DNA of 5,911 nucleotides from Planctomycetota bacterium. GTDB lineage: Bacteria; Planctomycetota; UBA8742; SKZP01; JAIOTL01. The position numbers were made by a program, and so were the translations under genes. Each line of letters begins with the position of its first letter. The stretch's first letter is position 1. The DNA is taken from NCBI GenBank assembly GCA_021106775.1, contig JAIOTL010000264.1, positions 1-5,911 of the forward strand. The letters are read 5' to 3'. The notes beneath the pieces are model-generated. The model did no database searches, was not told where the DNA came from, and was given only the letters and a program-made list of their open reading frames with translations. Positions 1 through 5,425 of this stretch are shown in pieces.

Positions 1-123
1 CTTGACATCAATATCGGAAGCAGTTTTGAATTTATCTTTGCGTTCTTTTCGTTTTTGTGTGAAAGGCGTGTAGGTCTCGGTTTGCCAGCGTTCGAATTAG
101 AATTGCAGATTTTTTTCGTCCAT
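1..123 (-). pseudogene. Methylmalonyl-CoA mutase large subunit-like, N-terminal fragment with an in-frame stop at codon 9
   Basis: The family enzyme is a B12-dependent mutase that interconverts methylmalonyl-CoA and succinyl-CoA in propionate metabolism in the cytoplasm. Only 41 codons lie in the window; the gene runs off the left edge. The start is ATG at 123, preceded by a strong GGAGG (132-128). The frame reads MDEKNLQF, then TAA (99-97), then stays open to the edge. After the stop it reads FERWQTET...TQKRKERKDKFKTASD and ends IDVK. The pattern of a Trp, then ERK-x-x-F-x-T-x-S-x-I-x-V-K, is what I recall from the N-terminus of acyl-CoA mutase large subunits (methylmalonyl- or isobutyryl-CoA mutase), where it precedes the YTPED segment. 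No ATG, GTG or TTG lies in frame after the stop within the window, so no simple restart is visible. The family assignment comes from a short stretch and is moderate; the stop itself is plain in the sequence. Confidence 0.55.
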
Positions 124-127
124 TATT

Positions 128-132
128 CCTCC
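128..132 (-). promoter_or_regulatory. Ribosome binding site of the mutase-like gene
   Basis: GGAGG sits 4 nt before the ATG at 123. It fixes the start of the leftmost gene and argues that the short open stretch before the TAA really is its beginning. Confidence 0.6.
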
Positions 133-174
133 AATTTTCCGGAGACTTTATGTTAATAACGTTTATGGATGGAC

Positions 175-202
175 ATTTTAATACGTTTAAGCGTAATTTG
201 AA
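175..202 (-). promoter_or_regulatory. Candidate promoter for the mutase-like gene
   Basis: Reading leftward, TTCAAA (202-197) and TAAAAT (180-175) are separated by 16 bp, matching 4/6 and 5/6 of the sigma-70 consensus. The implied leader is about 45 nt. The region is AT-rich, so chance matches are likely. Confidence 0.25.
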
Positions 203-245
203 CATAAGTTTGCAATTTTCATTCGAAGTATATGTATTACGATAA

Positions 246-251
246 TATAAT
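246..251 (+). promoter_or_regulatory. Candidate -10 element for the small membrane protein gene
   Basis: An exact TATAAT lies 38 bp before the ATG at 290. No good -35 is present at the right distance (TTCGAA at 222-227 matches only 3/6), and no TAnnTTTG element is nearby. The call rests on the -10 alone in an AT-rich gap. Confidence 0.25.
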
Positions 252-289
252 ACACAAATATTCATTATGACATTTCGACAGGAGGTTTT

Positions 290-622
290 ATGGGGAAAAT
301 TATTTTAACTATTGCTTATGTTGGTTGTGGTGTGATTTTTCTTGGGCTGTCAATTTTTCATTTTAATGCATCAAATGAAAATGTAAATCATTTTGAAATG
401 ATTGAGAGAAAACATGCGAACGAAGGAATAAAACTTAGTATGGTGGGAAGTGGTGTCGATGAACCATTAAGTAATTTTATTAAAGATTATAATAATTATA
501 TTGACAATGAACTAAATCCATCAATTTCAAAACAAAACAAAGCAGCATTTTGGGGTTATATTATTGGTTTTGGATTATCTATTATTTCAATATTGTTAAT
601 ATGGTGTAAAAGACAAAATTAA
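290..622 (+). CDS. Small two-helix membrane protein of unknown function
   Basis: I do not recognise this 110-residue protein. It has two hydrophobic helices, at about residues 4-24 and 86-105, joined by a polar loop of about 60 residues rich in Asn, Glu and Lys. The loop holds the segments FEMIERKHANEG and VGSGVDEPLSNF. The tail WCKRQN is positively charged, so the positive-inside rule suggests that both termini are cytoplasmic and the loop faces out. There is no cleavable signal sequence and no catalytic motif that I can see. The start is well supported by AGGAGGT (280-286) just upstream. It ends in TAA only 4 bp from the end of the convergent permease gene, and no terminator fits between them. 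It shares a divergent gap with the mutase-like gene but shows no functional link to it. The good ribosome binding site and ordinary composition make it a likely real gene. Confidence 0.7.
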   Translation: MGKIILTIAYVGCGVIFLGLSIFHFNASNENVNHFEMIERKHANEGIKLSMVGSGVDEPLSNFIKDYNNYIDNELNPSISKQNKAAFWGYIIGFGLSIISILLIWCKRQN

Positions 623-626
623 GTCA

Positions 627-2342
627 TTATGCATCGTCCTGGAGGATGTAGCGTAGGTTTGAAAGCATTTTGTTGCCATAAAAAGCGGTAACACCAGCAT
701 ACGCAAAAACCACCGACAGAATCAGCAGCCAGGGATAATTCGAAATTGATTTCAACATTGTAATTTCTTTGCCACTGCTCATTGCCATAGCGTCAAAAAG
801 TTTGTAAGGACTGATAATCATGATGATTGCGCCTATGTTATCTATGTCAACGAGTATGAAAAGCTCGGATAGAATTATGGGTAGGATAATTATAACTGTA
901 GCTAAAATCGTCGATTTTATAATAGCTTTCACCGAAGTTGCGGAAGTCGCTGAGAAATATAGGCTCATGACGATTAAAAACAGCAGGAATATAGCAAACG
1001 ATGCTATAAAAAGTAGAATCTGCAGGAAACCAAGCTGAGTTGACAACGACGCAAGAAAAAGCCCAATTCCCAAAGCGATAAACGCATATTTCGTACATTC
1101 CCAGAAATTATGCAGAGCCAACTTGATTATTCTCAGATTGCTCACAGGAGTACTAAGCAGAACATCGATTGTTCGGTTCTCTTTCTCACTTGCAAGAGAA
1201 ACACTTACCCAAATAATTGAAAATATTGTAAACAGTGTAAAGATTGTTTTACTGCCACCCAGAAATTGCTCAATCGTTGAAAAACCTTGCTTATCAGTCG
1301 CAATTGCAAGCCAAATAACAACAATTAATGAAATTAGAATCGGAAATAAAATTTTGCACACATCGTGCAATTTTTTCGGATTAAAAGTTGTAGATTCAGT
1401 TTCTTTAACGGGATTGAAGACAGCAATTGGCTCTTTTTTAAATATTTGACTTTTTTTGTTTACGTTATTACTGCCTTGTCCATCGTATTGTGCTTTTTCC
1501 GATATACCTGAAAAGGCAATGAGTCCGAGACTCCACCAGCGGTATTCACGTTCTGCACGCAATGTATAATACCAGAATATAACGAAAGCGACCCAAAGTT
1601 CGCAAAAAATAATTATGTAAAACAGAAATTGTGGGATACCTTCCTGTCCTCGGCTTGTGGAAAGCATGAATTGGTTAAGAATCGGCGAAATTATCATACC
1701 AATTGACTGTGAATAATTAAAATTGTTTGACTCTATGCTAAACGAAGTAGAAATTAATCCAATAAATAAGCAAACAATCTGAATAATCAGCAGTAAGGTT
1801 AGAGTTTTGTATAACGCTGTTGTCAGCTTTGAATGCGTCAACCCATAAAACGCCGCGATTCCTCCAGTTATGAGCATCAACGACAATGAATTGAAAAAAT
1901 TCCCGATAATTAGCTGAAAGTCGATAAAACCAAACAATTTCGCAAAAAATAAAATCGGTAATCCTGTTAAAATAATTAGAAATAATGATAGAAATTTCCC
2001 CAGAATTTTGCCCAGTACAATCGAACGGTCTGTTAAACCCGTAAGCTGAATGAGCTGAAGCGTGTTCTCCCTCGTCTCCGATACAAACGCGTTACAAACT
2101 ATTACAGGCGTGAGAACAACCGTCAGAATAATCTGCAGCCAGGCAATGAGATAATATAGATTTCTACCGAAACTCTCAAGCTTGGTTTCAAGGGCACTGG
2201 AACTCATATCCTCGCCAAGCTGACCCGAATAAATCAGCGCAATAAATATAAATATGACAAGAATATATAGAAAACGAATTAAATATGTAGTAAACCGTCG
2301 GCTGAATTGATAGGTTTCTTTCTTAAACATTATTTCAAGCAT
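627..2342 (-). CDS. ABC-2 type transporter permease, tandem duplicated
   Basis: This is the membrane subunit of an ABC exporter; the substrate cannot be told. The 571 residues form two similar permease halves. Half one has hydrophobic segments near residues 22-38, 63-88, 112-138, 142-165, 175-198 and 236-260. Half two has them near 330-347, 366-384, 415-433, 438-462, 478-498 and 538-555. A polar cytoplasmic linker (about 262-328) joins the halves. Each half carries the conserved ABC-2 coupling segment after its second helix: SETRENTLQLIQLTGL (88-103) and SEKENRTIDVLLSTPVS (385-401). The second is the more typical. One polypeptide could therefore supply both membrane halves and need two ATPase subunits. 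No ATPase gene lies next to it. The first ATG (2342) has a weak GGAA upstream; the ATG four codons later at 2330 has none, so the first is preferred. It ends in TAA. Confidence 0.85.
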   Translation of the reverse strand: MLEIMFKKETYQFSRRFTTYLIRFLYILVIFIFIALIYSGQLGEDMSSSALETKLESFGRNLYYLIAWLQIILTVVLTPVIVCNAFVSETRENTLQLIQLTGLTDRSIVLGKILGKFLSLFLIILTGLPILFFAKLFGFIDFQLIIGNFFNSLSLMLITGGIAAFYGLTHSKLTTALYKTLTLLLIIQIVCLFIGLISTSFSIESNNFNYSQSIGMIISPILNQFMLSTSRGQEGIPQFLFYIIIFCELWVAFVIFWYYTLRAEREYRWWSLGLIAFSGISEKAQYDGQGSNNVNKKSQIFKKEPIAVFNPVKETESTTFNPKKLHDVCKILFPILISLIVVIWLAIATDKQGFSTIEQFLGGSKTIFTLFTIFSIIWVSVSLASEKENRTIDVLLSTPVSNLRIIKLALHNFWECTKYAFIALGIGLFLASLSTQLGFLQILLFIASFAIFLLFLIVMSLYFSATSATSVKAIIKSTILATVIIILPIILSELFILVDIDNIGAIIMIISPYKLFDAMAMSSGKEITMLKSISNYPWLLILSVVFAYAGVTAFYGNKMLSNLRYILQDDA

Positions 2343-2364
2343 TTTGTATATTTCCGTATTTCTG

Positions 2365-2372
2365 CAAATTTA
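2365..2372 (-). promoter_or_regulatory. Candidate Bacteroidota-type -7 element for the permease
   Basis: On the minus strand TAAATTTG matches the TAnnTTTG -7 consensus exactly, 22 bp before the ATG at 2342. The matching -33 TTTG is not at the usual 19-21 bp distance; the nearest is 26 bp away. Only half the promoter is convincing. Confidence 0.3.
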
Positions 2373-2470
2373 TCGATGCATTGTAGAAAATATACTCACA
2401 AAGGAAAAGCTTTTTTGTTGAGTCTGCGAATTGCATTTTGTGGACAATTCTTTAAAGGAAGAACTTACAG

Positions 2471-2492
2471 TGTCATTGCGAGCGAAGCGAAG
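2471..2492 (+). repeat. Dispersed TCATTGCGAG...GAAG repeat, copy 1
   Basis: Contains TCATTGCGAGCGAAGCGA. It matches copies 2 and 3 and then diverges into GCAGGTAAACCTGC, a perfect 6-bp stem with a 2-nt loop at 2493-2506. Repeats of this type occur between genes in many unrelated bacteria and give spurious translations such as VIASEAKQS. It is shorter than the other two copies and lacks the GCAATC end. Confidence 0.7.
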
Positions 2493-2569
2493 GCAGGTAA
2501 ACCTGCATTAACTTGCGTCCTCTGTATTACCCTCAGACTTCTTCGATTTCGCAGAATGGTTTTTCCTGA

Positions 2570-2596
2570 TGTCATTGCGAGTGAAGCGAAGCAATC
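2570..2596 (+). repeat. Dispersed TCATTGCGAG...GAAG repeat, copy 2 (left end of unit)
   Basis: Contains TCATTGCGAGTGAAGCGA and continues into AGCAATC. It differs from copy 3 mainly by lacking about 10 nt between GCGAG and GAAGCGAAG. It is in inverted orientation relative to copy 3. Confidence 0.75.
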
Positions 2597-2752
2597 TCTG
2601 CGTTCATCGATGGTTTCTGAATGAGTGTTGATTTTGCGATAGTTTGAATCAATTCCGTTAGTGAAAGCGAAGAATTCCCGGATTTACCAACGAACAACCA
2701 TTTCAGATGTATGAAAATCGATTGTGTGCTTGCACTCCTCAATGGATTCCCT

Positions 2753-2789
2753 GATATTGCTTCGCTTCCGATGGTCGCTCGCAATGACA
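2753..2789 (-). repeat. Dispersed TCATTGCGAG...GAAG repeat, copy 3 (right end, inverted)
   Basis: The minus strand reads TGTCATTGCGAGCGACCATC, then GGAAGCGAAGCAATATC. This is the longest copy. Its own ends, ATTGC (2756-2760) and GCAAT (2781-2785), can pair as an imperfect hairpin. It lies 22 bp beyond the stop codon of rpsO, where such a hairpin could slow transcription or protect the mRNA end; that is inference. Confidence 0.75.
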
Positions 2790-2811
2790 TGTGTAAGACA
2801 TCGTTTTGGAA

Positions 2812-3081
2812 TTACTTTCGGCGGATATTGAGTTTTGATGTGAGTTCGTTGTACATTTCGTGGTCATTCTTGTTCAAATACTTCAGAAGTCTTGCACGCT
2901 AACCCACAAGCATCAGAAGTCCTCTGCGCGATGAATGGTCTTTTTTGTTTGCCTTCAGATGCTCTGTTAAATTCTTGATACGCTCTGTGAGAAGGGCTAT
3001 CTGGATGTGTGCAGAGCCAGTGTCATCATCGTTAATTTTGAATTCTTTGATTAATTCACGCTTTTTTTCGGGTGTAATCAT
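2812..3081 (-). pseudogene. rpsO: 30S ribosomal protein S15 gene with an in-frame TAG at codon 61
   Basis: S15 binds the central domain of 16S rRNA early in small-subunit assembly and helps form the bridge to the 50S subunit. The start [14 protein letters not shown] at 3081 is the family start, with GGAGA (3091-3087) ahead. Family signatures follow: DTGS (20-23), QIALLTERI (27-35), [19 protein letters not shown] (38-56). Codon 61 is TAG (2901-2899). Beyond it the same frame continues as RARLLKYLNKNDHEMYNELT...LNIRRK and ends in TAA at 2814-2812. Ignoring the TAG, the gene has exactly 89 codons, the usual S15 length, so no indel has occurred. A Lys or Gln normally sits at the position of the stop. 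Termination would give 60 residues lacking the C-terminal helical region. The gene stands alone; the common pnp neighbour is absent. Whether the stop is real, recoded or an error cannot be decided here. Confidence 0.9.
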
Positions 3082-3119
3082 TGTTTTCTCCAATAAGCCA
3101 AATCCCAAGCAATGCCAAC

Positions 3120-3144
3120 AAGGTAAAACCGAGGAAAGGTAAAA
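3120..3144 (-). repeat. Direct repeat in the rpsO leader
   Basis: TTTTACCTT occurs twice on the minus strand (3144-3136 and 3128-3120), spaced 16 bp apart, between the putative promoter and the S15 start. S15 is known to repress its own mRNA in several bacteria through leader structures that differ by lineage. I could not build a convincing pseudoknot or three-way junction by eye, so a regulatory role is only a possibility. Confidence 0.35.
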
Positions 3145-3148
3145 ACGC

Positions 3149-3176
3149 AAAATAACACTTTAACCGTTGTTGTCAA
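3149..3176 (-). promoter_or_regulatory. Promoter of rpsO
   Basis: On the minus strand a perfect TTGACA (3176-3171) is followed after 16 bp by TATTTT (3154-3149). The implied leader is about 60 nt before the S15 ATG. It lies downstream of the thioredoxin stop, so rpsO probably has its own transcription start rather than relying on the upstream gene. Confidence 0.5.
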
Positions 3177-3217
3177 GAGGTTTAAATCTAAAGATACTGG
3201 ATTCATCGTCCCCATTT

Positions 3218-3784
3218 TTACTTACTCAACTCTTTTACTATGAGCTTCTCAATGTTGTATCTGTCACGAACGTTTTTCATTACAAGGCTTCCATCCTTGC
3301 CGATAAGTGCGATGTGTGGAATCCCTGTAACATTGTATCTTTGTGCAGACTCGAATGCACCTTTTCCAACGATCTGAGTCCAGGATGCACCAAATTGCTT
3401 CTTAATAGATTTCATATTTGCCAGGTTTCGGTCTTTGTTGTCAACGTAAACGCCAACTATTTCCAGCCCTTTGTCCTTGTATTTGCCATATAAATCGACA
3501 AGCGTGGGAATATACTGCCTGCAAGGTGCACACCATGCTGCCCAGAAATCGACAATAACTACTTTGCCCTTGAAATCCTTGATGTTTAATGGCTTACCAT
3601 CAGGCGTATTACCTGAAATCTCAGACGCAAGGATGACGTTGCTTTGCGGACTATTTGATTTCTGTGAGGGTGAATTCTTTATTTTGTCAGCATCTTTTGA
3701 GGAGTTATCGCTGTTAACCAAGAAAATTACAGCAATCACAATAAATATGATAAGTACGATGAAAATCAGGTTGTTTTTGTCCAT
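3218..3784 (-). CDS. Membrane-anchored TlpA/ResA-like thiol-disulfide oxidoreductase
   Basis: A thioredoxin-fold protein that reduces or exchanges disulfides on the outer face of the cytoplasmic membrane; in this family typical jobs are cytochrome c maturation and envelope redox control. With the start at 3784 it has 188 residues. One hydrophobic helix (about 5-23) serves as an uncleaved anchor, followed by a Ser/Asn/Lys-rich linker to about residue 48. The thioredoxin domain follows, with DGKPLNIKDFKGKVVIVDFW leading into the active site WCAPC (84-88) and the cis-proline in TGIPH (Pro at 156). The domain is complete. I prefer the ATG at 3784 to the one four codons upstream (3796) because GGGGAA lies just before it and nothing suitable precedes the other. 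It sits between rpsO and the unknown 212-residue gene on the same strand, with gaps of about 100-140 bp, so it may be transcribed alone. It ends in TAA. Its specific partner is unknown. Confidence 0.88.
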   Translation of the reverse strand: MDKNNLIFIVLIIFIVIAVIFLVNSDNSSKDADKIKNSPSQKSNSPQSNVILASEISGNTPDGKPLNIKDFKGKVVIVDFWAAWCAPCRQYIPTLVDLYGKYKDKGLEIVGVYVDNKDRNLANMKSIKKQFGASWTQIVGKGAFESAQRYNVTGIPHIALIGKDGSLVMKNVRDRYNIEKLIVKELSK

Positions 3785-3788
3785 TTTG

Positions 3789-3794
3789 TTCCCC
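3789..3794 (-). promoter_or_regulatory. Ribosome binding site deciding the thioredoxin start
   Basis: GGGGAA lies 4 nt before the ATG at 3784 and overlaps the alternative ATG at 3796, which has no Shine-Dalgarno of its own. This favours the shorter protein. Confidence 0.5.
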
Positions 3795-3884
3795 ATTAGT
3801 GTTTCATTTACTTTAGAAACATTTTGGAGATTTATTTTATTCCTCGACCAGATTGCACTGTAAATATAAACAAAAACATAAGAA

Positions 3885-4523
3885 TTATTTTTTCTCTTCT
3901 TTCATTTCGGCAATTAGTTTTTCCAGAAATTTCCTCACAGTCGCGATTTTCGGTGCGATTTTATCTTCGAGAATCTCAATTATGCTCTTGAGATTGTACT
4001 CATCCTTGAAAGATTCTTCTTCCATGCGGTCTTTGAGTATTTTGTATTGCTCGTAAATATCATCAAGAACCTTGCGAAAGCTTATCTCGCCAATGACGAA
4101 TTCATCAGCATCAATATCAATCAGAAGCAGGCTGTTATCAATCGATTCGAATATCTTTGCTGACGCATCTGAAAAATCTGAAAACATCTGCACTGCATTC
4201 GGTGAAAACCTTTTCAAACCCTCAATCGTGTTGAATAAATGGTCTTCAAAGCTCTGCATTGTCTCATTTATGCGAGTTAGCATTTCAAGTGCAGCATCTC
4301 CGAAGGTAATCGACTCAACCGTAAGATGTTCAAACTCGCTGACATCCATAGCCACCTTATCCTGCAAAACGTTCAAGTTTAACTCTTCTTCATCAAGGAA
4401 AACTCTTCTGATTATTCGTTTACTCTGCTTCAGCGACTCGGTTAAGTCGTCCATGATTTTACCGAGAGTTACGCCGGGCTCGCATTCAAAAACACGATTA
4501 TCGCCAAGTATCAATATCTTCAT
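3885..4523 (-). CDS. Conserved-looking acidic protein of unknown function
   Basis: I do not recognise this 212-residue protein. It is soluble, with no signal peptide or membrane helix, and rich in Glu, Asp and Lys. The first 73 residues look like a compact alpha/beta unit: MKILILGDNRVFECEPGVTL, a helix with KIMDDLTESLKQSKRI, then strands RRVFLDEEELN and HLTVESITFG. The order resembles a ubiquitin-like (beta-grasp) fold, but that is only an impression. The rest (about 74-212) is predicted to be almost all helix, with heptad-like stretches in ALEMLTRINETMQSFEDHL and at the end (IIEILEDKIAPKIATVRKFL), ending EMKEEKK. It contains one cysteine, in the N-terminal unit, and no metal-binding cluster. 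The start is supported by AGAGGA (4533-4528). It diverges from nuoB across a 111-bp gap and lies upstream of the thioredoxin gene on the same strand. No neighbour gives a firm hint of its job. A clean start, a long open frame and a TAA stop make it a likely real gene. Confidence 0.75.
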   Translation of the reverse strand: MKILILGDNRVFECEPGVTLGKIMDDLTESLKQSKRIIRRVFLDEEELNLNVLQDKVAMDVSEFEHLTVESITFGDAALEMLTRINETMQSFEDHLFNTIEGLKRFSPNAVQMFSDFSDASAKIFESIDNSLLLIDIDADEFVIGEISFRKVLDDIYEQYKILKDRMEEESFKDEYNLKSIIEILEDKIAPKIATVRKFLEKLIAEMKEEKK

Positions 4524-4566
4524 CGAATCCTCTGTTTAGGTTGTGTCCTATAATGTGAAAATGAAG

Positions 4567-4581
4567 TTTGCGTTAAGCAAA
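4567..4581. repeat. Dyad TTTGC-GTTAA-GCAAA over the -33 box
   Basis: Perfect 5-bp inverted repeats flank a 5-bp centre and overlap the -33 element of the nuo promoter, where a repressor or activator could bind. The short length means it could be chance. Confidence 0.35.
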
Positions 4582-4597
4582 AACATTGTTATTTTTG
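4567..4597 (+). promoter_or_regulatory. Bacteroidota-type promoter of the nuo genes
   Basis: TTTG (4567-4570) and TATTTTTG (4590-4597) are separated by 19 bp, an exact fit to the TTTG / TAnnTTTG pattern of the Bacteroidota primary sigma factor. The same stretch can be read as TTGCGT-16 bp-TATTTT for sigma-70. The leader to the nuoB ATG would be about 30 nt. It is the clearest lineage-specific signal in the window. Confidence 0.55.
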
Positions 4598-4634
4598 AGC
4601 AAGGCATAATAGCATTAACTTTAGCAGGATAAAG

Positions 4635-5414
4635 ATGTTTATCAAAAATGAAGATACCGGTGGTTTTATTCAAACAACTGTAACCCGCGCGGTTAATTGG
4701 TGCAGAAAAAACAGCATCTGGCCTCTGGGTGGTCTTGCGTGTTGTGCAATAGAGATGATGGCAACAGCTGCGACGAGATATGACATGGACAGATTCGGCT
4801 GGGGTTTGTTCCGACCGAGTCCACGCCAAGCGGATTTAATGCTGGTTTCCGGCACACTCACGCACAAAATGGCTGTCCGCATGGTTCGTTTGTACGAGCA
4901 GATGCCTGCACCGAAATATGTTCTTGCCATGGGTGCCTGCGCGATTAGCGGCGGACCGTATTATCCTTACGGTTACTCGGTTGTAAAAGGTATTGACCTT
5001 TATCTGCCTGTTGATGTGTACGTCCCAGGATGTCCGCCACGACCCGAAGCGCTTATCGACGGAATTTACAAGCTTCAACAGATGATGCTTAACGAACCCC
5101 TGAAAGCGCGTAACAAACGCTATGAATATTGGCAGGAAAACAGAGAAAAACTTGAAGAAATCGAGAATCGCACATGGGAAGCATCTCAGGATGATTTAAC
5201 TTCGATGAAACATGTTGTGTTCCCTGAGATTTCCAATGCAAAATCGATTGAGAAGTTCAAGAATTTTAGTTCTGAATATTGCTCCGAGGAAGGTAAGAAA
5301 AAGCTTGCGAAGGAGCTTGAAGAAAAGGCTGAGAAGAAAGCGGACAATAAGGCTGAGAAAACTGATAAAAAATCGAAAACCAAAAAAACAACCACAAAAA
5401 ATGTGGATAAATAA
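4635..5414 (+). CDS. nuoB: NADH-quinone oxidoreductase subunit B with an extended charged tail
   Basis: NuoB carries cluster N2, the last iron-sulfur centre of complex I, which passes electrons to quinone at the junction of the peripheral and membrane arms. All four cluster ligands are present: Cys36 and Cys37 in [11 protein letters not shown], Cys102 in MGACAISGG, and Cys133 in [11 protein letters not shown]. Other family signatures are [20 protein letters not shown] (48-67) and [11 protein letters not shown] (73-83). The conserved core ends near residue 155. Typical bacterial NuoB has roughly 160-220 residues, and this one has 259. The excess is a helical stretch to about 218 and a tail rich in Lys, Glu, Asp and Thr (219-259) with repeated [17 protein letters not shown] units. 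The ATG follows AGGA (4626-4629). It is the first gene after a promoter, with no nuoA before it, and is followed 11 bp later by nuoC. It ends in TAA. Confidence 0.97.
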   Translation: MFIKNEDTGGFIQTTVTRAVNWCRKNSIWPLGGLACCAIEMMATAATRYDMDRFGWGLFRPSPRQADLMLVSGTLTHKMAVRMVRLYEQMPAPKYVLAMGACAISGGPYYPYGYSVVKGIDLYLPVDVYVPGCPPRPEALIDGIYKLQQMMLNEPLKARNKRYEYWQENREKLEEIENRTWEASQDDLTSMKHVVFPEISNAKSIEKFKNFSSEYCSEEGKKKLAKELEEKAEKKADNKAEKTDKKSKTKKTTTKNVDK

Positions 5415-5425
5415 TCGGGGATAAA

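Larger units (their letters stand above)
2570..2789. mobile_element. MITE-like unit bounded by inverted repeats
   Basis: Copies 2 and 3 face each other and bound about 220 bp with no convincing gene. The open frame that spans the unit on the minus strand begins MSLRATIGSEAISGN, the usual spurious translation of this repeat class, so it is not called as a gene. The gap from the permease start to the rpsO stop (2343-2811, about 470 bp) holds this unit, copy 1 and a candidate promoter, and nothing else I can support. No transposase is present. A non-autonomous mobile unit is the likeliest reading; a pair of unrelated copies that inserted nearby is the alternative. Target-site duplications were not evident by eye. 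Confidence 0.5.

Noticed and set aside
32..265. 77-codon minus-strand open frame over the left end
   Set aside because: It crosses the AT-rich divergent gap, has no ribosome binding site, and is out of frame with the mutase-like frame that has one.
634..654. CATCGTCC-TGG-AGGATG hairpin as a bidirectional terminator
   Set aside because: It lies within the last codons of the permease, the stem is imperfect and no T-run follows.
2307..2624. 105-codon plus-strand open frame
   Set aside because: It overlaps the permease start and translates repeat copies 1 and 2 (VIASEAK), a known artefact of this repeat class.
2572..2790. 72-codon minus-strand open frame
   Set aside because: It is the translation of the MITE-like unit (MSLRATIGSEAISGN) and has no independent support.
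2812..3081. Alternative genetic code with TAA and TAG both read as glutamine
   Set aside because: Every complete gene here ends in TAA at a sensible length, including rpsO at exactly 89 codons, so TAA is a stop; only TAG remains open.
3082..3150. 23-codon N-terminal extension of S15
   Set aside because: The family start MITPEKK at 3081 has its own GGAGA, and the extension lies in the leader downstream of the promoter.
4072..4539. 155-codon plus-strand open frame opposite the 212-residue gene
   Set aside because: Ser/Ile-rich antisense shadow with no ribosome binding site; the minus-strand gene has a better start and composition.
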